DNA from: Desulfuromonadales bacterium | Lineage (GTDB): Bacteria > Desulfobacterota > Desulfuromonadia > Desulfuromonadales > JACZKF01 | Direction of reading: 5' to 3' | Assembly (NCBI GenBank): GCA_014860175.1 | Contig: JACZKF010000502.1 | Location: 1 to 14,588 of the forward strand | DNA: 14,588 nucleotides | Shown: positions 1 through 5,753 of the stretch, piece by piece | Layout: the number at the start of each line of letters is the position of its first letter | Position numbering within the stretch: the first letter of the stretch is position 1 | Program-made: the position numbers and the translations under genes | Notes under the pieces: generated by a model | Told to the model about the DNA's origin: nothing | Seen by the model: the letters and a program-made list of their open reading frames with translations, nothing else | Databases searched by the model: none

Positions 1-379
1 GGCCGTTGATCACCGGCACTGCGGCGTGGCGGGCGAACTCGTCGACGATCTGCTGCCCGTAGGTGCGGATCATCACGCCGTCACAGTAGCGGGAGATGGT
101 GCGGGCGGTGTCCTGGATCGGCTCGCCGCGCCCCATCTGGGAGGTACCGGCCGCGATGAACAGCGGCTGCCCCCCCAACTGGTAGACCCCGACTTCGAAG
201 GATATGCGGGTGCGGGTCGACGATTTTTCAAAAATGAGGGCGACGCTCTTCCCCTCCAGCAACCGGTGCGCCTCGCCGCGCTTCTGCGTGGCCTTGAGCT
301 CACGGGTCAGCTCGAACATCGTCTCCAGTTCGGCCTTGCTCCAGTCGGACAGTTTCAGAAAGTCTCTCTTCACCAGCAT
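1..379 (-). CDS. argF: Ornithine carbamoyltransferase, N-terminal part (cut by window edge)
   Basis: This enzyme carbamoylates ornithine with carbamoyl phosphate to give citrulline, the sixth step of cytosolic arginine synthesis. The frame is open from position 379 to the window edge (126 codons), so only the carbamoyl-phosphate-binding half is visible. The diagnostic motif STRTR followed by ISFE sits at residues 54-61, and the downstream GTSQMGRGEPIQDTART stretch is typical of the family. The ATG at 379-377 has AGGAG abutting it with no spacer, whereas the in-frame GTG at 373-371 is 6 nt from the same AGGAG. The true start may therefore be that GTG, giving a protein beginning M-K-R-D-F-L. 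It follows argD after 48 nt of heptad repeat and is probably in the same operon. Identity is sure; the start is uncertain. Confidence 0.95.
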   Translation of the reverse strand, partial: MLVKRDFLKLSDWSKAELETMFELTRELKATQKRGEAHRLLEGKSVALIFEKSSTRTRISFEVGVYQLGGQPLFIAAGTSQMGRGEPIQDTARTISRYCDGVMIRTYGQQIVDEFARHAAVPVING

Positions 380-384
380 CTCCT
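380..384 (-). promoter_or_regulatory. Ribosome binding site that decides the argF start
   Basis: AGGAG on the minus strand touches the ATG at 379 directly, which is too close for normal initiation. It lies 6 nt upstream of an in-frame GTG (373-371). The spacing favours GTG as the real start and would remove two residues from the longest reading. Confidence 0.55.
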
Positions 385-387
385 GAA

Positions 388-422
388 TTAACTCAAAACT
401 CAGAACTCAAAACTCAAAACTG
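388..422 (-). repeat. Heptanucleotide tandem repeat in the argD-argF gap
   Basis: Read on the minus strand, five consecutive 7-nt units are CAGTTTT, GAGTTTT, GAGTTCT, GAGTTTT and GAGTTAA. They begin 5 nt after the argD stop and end just before the argF Shine-Dalgarno, so they fill most of the 48-nt gap. The array is AT-rich against GC-rich surroundings. It resembles the short tandemly repeated heptamers described in cyanobacteria in form only; no function can be read from it. Confidence 0.85.
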
Positions 423-427
423 CCGTT

Positions 428-1618
428 TCAGATTTCGGCCAGAATCCTCTCCAGGATGCCGATCATCTCATCGATCTGCTCCCGGGTGACGACCAGCGGC
501 GGGACGAAGCGCAGCACCGTATCGTGGGTGCAGTTGAGCAGAACTCCCCGTGCGTGCCCCTGGTTGACGATCTCGGCGCCGGGGATGGTCAGATTCAGAC
601 CGACCATCAGGCCGATACCGCGCACCTCGCGCACGCAGGGGAAGCGCTGCAGGGAGGCGAGCCGCTCCTGCAGGTAGCTCCCCATCGCCTGCGCCCGCTC
701 GAGCAGCCCCTCCTCAAGGATGGCCCGCACCGCCGCCAGGGCGGCGGTGGTCATCAGCGGGTTGCCGCCGAAGGTGGAGCCGTGGGTGCCGGGGGTGAAG
801 GCGGCGGCGACTTCCGCCCGCGCCAGCATGGTGCCGATCGGTGCGCCGCCGGCCAGCGCCTTGGCCAGGGTCATGATATCCGGGGCGATGTCGAAGTGCT
901 CGTGGGCGAAGAGTTTGCCGGTGCGCCCCAGCCCGGTCTGCACCTCGTCGAAAATCAGCAGCAGCTGCCGCTCGTCACACAGCTGGCGAACTCCCCGCAT
1001 ATAATCGACGGAAGGGACGTTGATTCCCCCTTCGCCCTGAATCGGCTCCAGCAACACGGCGCAGGTCTGCGGCCCGACGGTCGCCCTCAGCGCCTCGAGG
1101 TCGTTGAACGGGACATGCTTGAAGCCGTGCAGCAGCGGATCGAAGAAGCGCTGCACCTTCTCCTGCCCGGTGGCCGAGACGGTGGCCATGGTGCGGCCGT
1201 GGAACGAGTCGGCGGCGGTGATGATCTCGTAGCGCTCGGCGCCGTACTTCTCGCGGCTGAACTTGCGCGCCAGTTTGATCGCCGCCTCGTTCGCCTCGGC
1301 GCCGGAGTTGCAGAAAAAGGCCTGGTCGGCGAAGCAGAGGCTGCACAGCAGCTCCGCCAACTCGATCTGGCTCGGGACATGGTAGTAGTTGGAGCAGTGG
1401 ATCAGGTTGGCGGCCTGCTGTTGCAGGGCTGCCACCACCTTGGGATGACAGTGGCCAAGATTGTTGACCGCCACCCCGGCGAGAAAATCGAGATAGCGCC
1501 GGCCATCGGCATCCCACAGCTCGCACCCCTGCCCCCGCACCGGCACGATCGGGTAACGGCCATAAGTTTTCATGATGACCCGGTCGGCCCGGGCGATCCA
1601 CTCTTGCGACAGACTCAT
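428..1618 (-). CDS. argD: Acetylornithine aminotransferase
   Basis: A PLP-dependent class III aminotransferase that converts N-acetylglutamate semialdehyde to N-acetylornithine using glutamate. The 396 residues match the family's usual length of about 400. Visible motifs are NSGAEAN (104-110) for cofactor phosphate binding, SFHGRT (138-143), EPIQGEGG (191-198), FDEVQTGLGRTG (223-234) with the PLP-contacting Asp224, and the Schiff-base lysine K253 in TLAKALAGGAPIG. The start at 1618 is chosen because its ATG overlaps the argB stop as ATGA and because homology begins there; the frame stays open upstream but that part only antisenses argB. ArgD-type enzymes often also act on succinyldiaminopimelate for lysine synthesis. 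Confusion with GabT or AstC is possible on sequence alone, but the argB and argF neighbours settle the role. Confidence 0.96.
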   Translation of the reverse strand: MSLSQEWIARADRVIMKTYGRYPIVPVRGQGCELWDADGRRYLDFLAGVAVNNLGHCHPKVVAALQQQAANLIHCSNYYHVPSQIELAELLCSLCFADQAFFCNSGAEANEAAIKLARKFSREKYGAERYEIITAADSFHGRTMATVSATGQEKVQRFFDPLLHGFKHVPFNDLEALRATVGPQTCAVLLEPIQGEGGINVPSVDYMRGVRQLCDERQLLLIFDEVQTGLGRTGKLFAHEHFDIAPDIMTLAKALAGGAPIGTMLARAEVAAAFTPGTHGSTFGGNPLMTTAALAAVRAILEEGLLERAQAMGSYLQERLASLQRFPCVREVRGIGLMVGLNLTIPGAEIVNQGHARGVLLNCTHDTVLRFVPPLVVTREQIDEMIGILERILAEI

Positions 1619-2508
1619 GTTGACACCTTCTCCAGAACGATTTCCGTACCGATCCCTTTGTCGGTGAAAATCTCCAGCAGCACCGCATGTTCGACCCGGC
1701 CATCGATGATATGGGCCTTTTTCACCCCACCCACGAGCGCTTCGGCGCAGCACTCGACCTTGGGGATCATGCCGCCGACGATCGCCTCCTGGTGAATCAG
1801 GCGATGCATTTCCGCCACTGAGATGCTGGAGAGGAGATTCCCGTCTTTTCCTTTGACCCCCTGCACGTCGGTCAGCAGGATCAGCTTCTCGGCCCCCAGC
1901 GCCGCCGCGACCCGGCCGGCGACGACGTCGGCGTTGATGTTGTAGCTCTCCCCGTCGGGACCGACCCCGACCGGAGCGATCACCGGGGTGAATCTCCCCG
2001 TCTCCAGGGTCCGGATCAACTCCTGATTGACCCGGACCACGTCGCCGACGAAGCCGAGATCGACCATCTCGACCTGGCCGTTGTCGCCGGTGACTTCCTG
2101 CAGCAGTTTCTTGCTCAGCAGCAGTTCGCCATCCTTGCCGCACAGGCCGACGGCCCGGCCGCCGTGGCGATTGAGCAGGCCGACCACCTCCTTGTTGACC
2201 TGACCGACCAGGACCATCTCCACCACCGCCATGGTCTGGGCATCGGTGACCCGCATGCCGCGCACGAACTCGGAGACGATGCCGTAGCGTTTGAGGGTTT
2301 CATTGATCTGGGGACCGCCGCCGTGGACGATCACCGGGTTGAGACCGATATATTTGAGCAGGACGATGTCCTGGGCGAACGACTCCTTCAACTGCTCGTC
2401 GGCCATGGCATGGCCACCGTACTTGATCACAATCGTCTTGTTGGCGAAGCGCTTGATGTAGGGGAGCGCCTCCATCAGTACTTTCGCTTTGTTGATCAGT
2501 TCCTGCAT
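1615..2508 (-). CDS. argB: N-acetylglutamate kinase, probably arginine-inhibited type
   Basis: Phosphorylates N-acetyl-L-glutamate, the second and usually committed step of arginine synthesis. It is an amino acid kinase fold protein of 297 residues. It shows IKYGGHAM (28-35, Lys29), the glycine loop VHGGGPQI (61-68), RGMRVTD (83-89), NINADVVAGRVA (190-201) and LLTDVQGV (211-218). The roughly 25-residue helix-like N-terminus (INKAKVLMEALPYIKRF) and the C-terminal IFTDKGIGTEI are features of hexameric, arginine-feedback-inhibited kinases; the short E. coli enzyme (about 258 residues) lacks this extension. Feedback inhibition is thus inferred. The start at 2508 was chosen because the longer in-frame start at 2580 would translate the intergenic palindrome. 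A GGGG run 9 nt upstream is a weak Shine-Dalgarno. Its stop overlaps argD. Confidence 0.96.
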   Translation of the reverse strand: MQELINKAKVLMEALPYIKRFANKTIVIKYGGHAMADEQLKESFAQDIVLLKYIGLNPVIVHGGGPQINETLKRYGIVSEFVRGMRVTDAQTMAVVEMVLVGQVNKEVVGLLNRHGGRAVGLCGKDGELLLSKKLLQEVTGDNGQVEMVDLGFVGDVVRVNQELIRTLETGRFTPVIAPVGVGPDGESYNINADVVAGRVAAALGAEKLILLTDVQGVKGKDGNLLSSISVAEMHRLIHQEAIVGGMIPKVECCAEALVGGVKKAHIIDGRVEHAVLLEIFTDKGIGTEIVLEKVST

Positions 2509-2527
2509 CTGGAAAACCCCAAAGGCG

Positions 2528-2587
2528 TAATAAGTGATGTGTAATAGGTGATGCGCTGCAAATCGCATCTCACTCATCACACATCAC
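2528..2587 (-). repeat. Imperfect palindrome built from 7-nt units, hslU-argB gap
   Basis: The left arm 2534-2555 and right arm 2564-2587 are near-complementary around an 8-nt loop (2556-2563), giving a hairpin of about 20 pairs with small bulges. Both arms have a 7-nt period: GTGATGT, GTGATGA, GTGAGAT on one side, and CGCATCA, CCTATTA, CACATCA, CTTATTA on the other (minus strand). There is no U-tract after the stem in the transcript direction, so it is not a standard intrinsic terminator. It could stabilise or separate hslVU and argBDF messages, or be a dispersed REP-like element; copy number cannot be judged from one window. Confidence 0.8.
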
Positions 2588-2596
2588 GCAGTTGCA

Positions 2597-3931
2597 TTAC
2601 AAGATGAACCGCGACAGATCTTCGTTCTGGGCGATATCGGCCAGGCGCTCGCGAACGTAGGCGGCGTCGATGGTGAGATGTTTGTCGCGGCGCTCGGAGG
2701 CGTCGAAGGAGAGGTCCTCCAGCATCTTTTCCAGGACGGTATGCAGCCGCCGGGCACCGATGTTTTCGGTGCGCTCGTTGACCAGGGCGGCGGTGCGGGC
2801 GATCTCGTGCACGGCATCGTCGGTGAAGGTGAGCTCGATCTCTTCGGTAGCCATCAAGGCGCAGTACTGGCGGATCAGGGCATTTTTCGGTTCGGTCAGA
2901 ATGCGCACGAAATCGTCTTCGCCAAGGCTCTCCAGTTCGACCCGGATCGGAAAGCGCCCTTGCAGCTCCGGGATCAGGTCCGAGGGCTTGGAGACGTGAA
3001 AGGCGCCGGCGGCGATGAATAAAACGTGGTCGGTCTTGACCGGGCCGTATTTGGTATTCACCGTGCTCCCCTCGACGATCGGCAGGATGTCGCGCTGCAC
3101 CCCCTCGCGGGAGACCTCCGGGCCGTGCCCCCCTTCGCGGCTGGCGATCTTGTCGATCTCATCGATGAAGATGATGCCGTTCTGCTCGGTCCGCTCGCGG
3201 GCCAAGGCGTGCACCTTTTCCATGTCGACCAGCTTCTCCGCCTCGATGCCGATCAGCATCTCCCGCGCTTCGGGGATCTTCAGGCGCCGCACTTTGGTCT
3301 TTTTGGGGAAGAGATTGCCGAACATCTCCTTCATGTTGATCCCCATCTCCTCGGTCCCCTGAGGGGTGAAGATCTCCATCATCGGCATCTTCGTCTCCTG
3401 GGTTTCGAGCTCCACGTAGCGCTCGTCGAGGGCCCCCTGGCGCAGCAGTTTGCGCAACTTGTCGCGGGAGCTCTCCTTCCCCTCGGCCTCTCCCGCGAGT
3501 TCGGTCGCCATCGGGCTCCCCGGCAGCAGCAGGTCGAGGAGGCGCTCCTCGGCCAACTGCTCGGCCTTGACCCGCATCGCCTGCGCTTCCTCTTCCTTGA
3601 CCATGATGATGGCCAGCTCCAGCAGGTCGCGCACCATGCTCTCGACGTCGCGGCCGACATAGCCGACCTCGGTGAACTTGCTCGCCTCGACCTTGACGAA
3701 GGGGGCCTGGGCGAGTTTGGCCAGGCGGCGGGCGATTTCGGTTTTGCCGACGCCGGTCGGGCCGATCATGATGGTGTTTTTCGGTGCGATCTCGTCGCGC
3801 AGATCGCCGGCGACCTGCTGGCGGCGCCAGCGATTGCGCAGGGCGATGGCCACCGCTCGCTTGGCTGCCCGCTGGCCGACGATGTAACGGTCGAGCTCGG
3901 AGACGATTTCTCTCGGGGTAAAGCTGTTCAC
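2597..3931 (-). CDS. hslU: HslUV protease ATPase subunit
   Basis: A AAA+ unfoldase (Clp/HSP100) forming a hexamer that unfolds substrates and feeds them to HslV in the cytosol. Its 444 residues match the usual length. It shows the Walker A GPTGVGKT (57-64), the pore loop GYVGRD (90-95), an intermediate domain of charged sequence (about 110-240), Walker B IIFIDEID (253-260), the sensor region with ELQGRFPIR (322-330), and GARRL (392-396) in the C-terminal small domain. The terminal EDLSRFIL is the tail that docks into HslV and triggers the protease. The start is GTG, overlapping the hslV stop as GTGA, so translation is probably coupled and the subunits made together. Nothing looks damaged. Confidence 0.98.
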   Translation of the reverse strand: MNSFTPREIVSELDRYIVGQRAAKRAVAIALRNRWRRQQVAGDLRDEIAPKNTIMIGPTGVGKTEIARRLAKLAQAPFVKVEASKFTEVGYVGRDVESMVRDLLELAIIMVKEEEAQAMRVKAEQLAEERLLDLLLPGSPMATELAGEAEGKESSRDKLRKLLRQGALDERYVELETQETKMPMMEIFTPQGTEEMGINMKEMFGNLFPKKTKVRRLKIPEAREMLIGIEAEKLVDMEKVHALARERTEQNGIIFIDEIDKIASREGGHGPEVSREGVQRDILPIVEGSTVNTKYGPVKTDHVLFIAAGAFHVSKPSDLIPELQGRFPIRVELESLGEDDFVRILTEPKNALIRQYCALMATEEIELTFTDDAVHEIARTAALVNERTENIGARRLHTVLEKMLEDLSFDASERRDKHLTIDAAYVRERLADIAQNEDLSRFIL

Positions 3932-4458
3932 GGCAAGGCCTCCACCAGAATCTGCTCGTTGGTGTAGATGCAGATGCCGGCGGCGATCCGCATCGCCTCT
4001 TCGGCGATCTGCCGCGCCGGCAGCGGCGAGTGGGTCAGCAGGGCGCGAGCGGCGGCCAGAGCGTAAGGGCCGCCGGAGCCGATGGCGGCGACCCCGTCGT
4101 CCGGTTCAATGACATCCCCGGCCCCGGAAATGACCAGAGTATTCTCCTTGTCAGCCACCAGCAGCAGCGCCTCCAGGCGACGCAGGATGCGGTCGGTGCG
4201 CCAGTCTTTGGCCAACATGACCGCCGCCCGCGGCAGATTGCCGCGAAACTCCTGCAGCTTGGCGTCGAACTTCTCAAACAGGGTGAAGGCGTCGGCGGTG
4301 CTGCCGGCGAAGCCGGCCAGGACCTGATTGTCGTACAGGCGACGGATTTTGCGGGCGGTATGTTTCATCACCGTGTTGCCCATCGTCACCTGACCGTCGC
4401 CGGCTATGGCAACCTCGCCCTCGCGGCGGATACAGATAATGGTCGTTCCGTGGAACAT
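3928..4458 (-). CDS. hslV: HslUV protease proteolytic subunit
   Basis: A threonine protease related to the proteasome beta subunit, assembling as a double hexamer capped by HslU. The 176 residues are typical. The protein begins MFHG followed by TTI, so the catalytic N-terminal threonine should be Thr5, exposed by removing a 4-residue leader. Many non-enteric bacteria have such a leader, whereas in E. coli only Met is removed. Other family signatures are AGDGQVTMGNTVMK (19-32), GFAGSTADAFTLFE (49-62) and IGSGGPYALAAA (126-137). It is first in a hslV-hslU pair with a 4-bp overlap. A sigma70-like promoter lies about 40 nt upstream. No convincing heat-shock sigma32 site was found, though one could be missed. 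Confidence 0.98.
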   Translation of the reverse strand: MFHGTTIICIRREGEVAIAGDGQVTMGNTVMKHTARKIRRLYDNQVLAGFAGSTADAFTLFEKFDAKLQEFRGNLPRAAVMLAKDWRTDRILRRLEALLLVADKENTLVISGAGDVIEPDDGVAAIGSGGPYALAAARALLTHSPLPARQIAEEAMRIAAGICIYTNEQILVEALP

Positions 4459-4496
4459 GGCCCTCTTCCGCGTTGAAGAAGAAAAATGAAAGAAAA

Positions 4497-4525
4497 AATA
4501 TATAGCATAGATAGGGCGACGGCAA
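4497..4525 (-). promoter_or_regulatory. Candidate sigma70 promoter for hslVU
   Basis: On the minus strand TTGCCG (4525-4520, 4 of 6 to TTGACA) and TATATT (4502-4497, 5 of 6 to TATAAT) are separated by exactly 17 nt. Transcription would start near 4490, giving a leader of about 30 nt before hslV. A TGC preceding TATATA offers an overlapping extended -10. The AT-rich block contrasts with the GC-rich genes on each side and is the best promoter candidate in the window. Confidence 0.55.
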
Positions 4526-4539
4526 AAGAAAATTGCCGT
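4519..4539 (-). other. Small inverted repeat upstream of hslV
   Basis: ACGGCAA (4519-4525) pairs perfectly with TTGCCGT (4533-4539) around a 7-nt A-rich loop. Its promoter-proximal arm overlaps the candidate -35 of hslV. It lies downstream of the REC-kinase gene but has no immediate U-run, only a T6 run about 17 nt later, so it is a poor terminator. A protein binding site (operator) is an equally possible reading. Confidence 0.5.
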
Positions 4540-4592
4540 GTTTCCCCTGGCTCTTCGGCCCTGGTCGACACAGCATCTGAATCGTGCCGGTG

Positions 4593-5714
4593 CTACTGGC
4601 GAGGAAGGAGAATGGTGGCCATGGTCCCAACTCCGGGTTCACTCTCCATCTTTAAGGTGCCGCCGTGCATCTGCACAAAATGCCGGGCATAGTAGAGGCC
4701 CAGGCCGAAGCCGCGCACCTGGCCGGTGTGGGAGGGGTCGACCTGGTAAAATTTTTCAAATATTTTAGGCAGTTCCTCGCGGGGAATGCCCTTTCCGGTG
4801 TCACGCACGACCAGCTGGATCGCCTCCGGCAGCACGGTCGCTGTCACCTCGATTTCCCCGCCGCGGGGGGTGAACTTGACGGAGTTGTCGAGCAGCGCCT
4901 GCAGGGCGAAGCTGAAGCGCTGGCGGTCGAGGGGGATCGCGGGGCAATCGACCTCCAGGTGGTCTGTCAGACAGACTCCTTTTTGCACCGCCAGGTTGCG
5001 TTTCTCGATCACCATCGCCCGTACCGCCTCCAGGGGCTTTTCCAGAGTGAAGCGTGGCGGCCCGTCCTGCAGGATGATCTGACTGTAGTTGAGCAGATCC
5101 TGGATCAAGGCGTTGAGGTAGTCCGATTCTTCCAGAATCAGCGCCATCGTCTGGCGAAAATGCGGGTCGGTCGGGTCGTCGAATCCCTGGGCAAGATTCT
5201 GGACGAACAGGGAGATAGCGGTGATCGGTGTCTTGAGCTTGTGGGAGACCAGGCCGAGGAAGTCGGATTTGAGTCGGTCGAGGCGCTTTAGCTGCAGCAA
5301 CTCCTCTTTCAGCGCCTTGCGCTCCAGCACCTTCTGAATCGTGGTCCGAAGCTGCAGCAGGTTGATCGGCTTGCTGATGAAGTCGTCCGCCGCCGCCTTC
5401 AGCGCCCGCAGGATGATATCCTTCTCGGCGAAACCGGTCATGATCACGACCGCCTGGTTCGGTTCGTGCTCCTTGACCGTCTTGAGCAGCTCGAGGCCAT
5501 TGAGTCCCGGCATCATGACGTCGGTCAGGATCAGGTCGACCCTCTCCTGCTGCAGCCGCTGCAGAGCTTCGGCGCCGCTCCCCGCCTGCAGGATCTGGTA
5601 CTCCTGCAGAGCGCGGGCGCACAGGTCGCGGATGATCGGCTCATCGTCAACCACCAGGATGATCGGTTTTTTCTTCTCCTGCCGCAACTGCGGCCTGCCC
5701 AACTGAAGTTGCAC
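4593..5714 (-). CDS. Receiver-histidine kinase hybrid, cytosolic, no DNA-binding output
   Basis: A 373-residue signalling protein with reversed hybrid order. The N-terminal receiver spans about 17-130, with acidic pair D23/D24, phospho-acceptor D65 in LTDVMMPG, Thr93 and Lys115. A short coiled linker (130-150) leads to a HisKA dimerisation domain with H158, then a HATPase domain with N-box DNSVKF (276-281), G1 box DTGKGIP (305-311), F-box FEKF (319-322) and G2 box GFGLGL (335-340). There is no membrane segment. The H-box reads SHKLKTP: the residue after His is Lys, not the usual Glu/Asp. It starts with GTG, with AAGGGG about 6 nt upstream, 39 nt after alaS. It may pass or receive phosphate from another kinase; its partner is not identifiable here. 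Confidence 0.93.
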   Translation of the reverse strand: MQLQLGRPQLRQEKKKPIILVVDDEPIIRDLCARALQEYQILQAGSGAEALQRLQQERVDLILTDVMMPGLNGLELLKTVKEHEPNQAVVIMTGFAEKDIILRALKAAADDFISKPINLLQLRTTIQKVLERKALKEELLQLKRLDRLKSDFLGLVSHKLKTPITAISLFVQNLAQGFDDPTDPHFRQTMALILEESDYLNALIQDLLNYSQIILQDGPPRFTLEKPLEAVRAMVIEKRNLAVQKGVCLTDHLEVDCPAIPLDRQRFSFALQALLDNSVKFTPRGGEIEVTATVLPEAIQLVVRDTGKGIPREELPKIFEKFYQVDPSHTGQVRGFGLGLYYARHFVQMHGGTLKMESEPGVGTMATILLPRQ

Positions 5715-5725
5715 CGGACCCCTTT

Positions 5726-5742
5726 TTCTGCCAGAGGCAGAA
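5726..5742 (-). other. 7-bp hairpin between alaS and the REC-kinase gene
   Basis: TTCTGCC (5726-5732) and GGCAGAA (5736-5742) are perfect complements with a 3-nt loop. In the transcript the stem is followed by A's and the AAGGGG ribosome site, not by U's, so it is not an intrinsic terminator. It could affect ribosome access to the downstream gene or message stability. Confidence 0.45.
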
Positions 5743-5753
5743 CTTGCTGGCGC

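Noticed and set aside
524..1795. A 423-codon plus-strand frame, and similar ones at 3026-3967 and 9944-11029
   Set aside because: Each is antisense to a well-identified gene (argD/argB, hslU, recA), with low-complexity product and no ribosome site or homology.
1619..2143. Upstream extension of the argD frame
   Set aside because: It lies entirely inside argB in another frame, is Arg/Gly-rich nonsense, and conserved ArgD sequence starts after 1618.
2509..2580. 24-residue N-terminal extension of ArgB
   Set aside because: It would translate the heptad palindrome; the family helix begins at the ATG at 2508.
2534..2587. Intrinsic terminator of hslVU
   Set aside because: The stem is long, but no U-run follows in the transcript and the stem is not GC-rich, so it was recorded as a repeat instead.
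4274..4642. 122-codon minus-strand frame in and upstream of hslV
   Set aside because: It runs through the AT-rich promoter region and out of frame into hslV; product is low complexity with no family signal.
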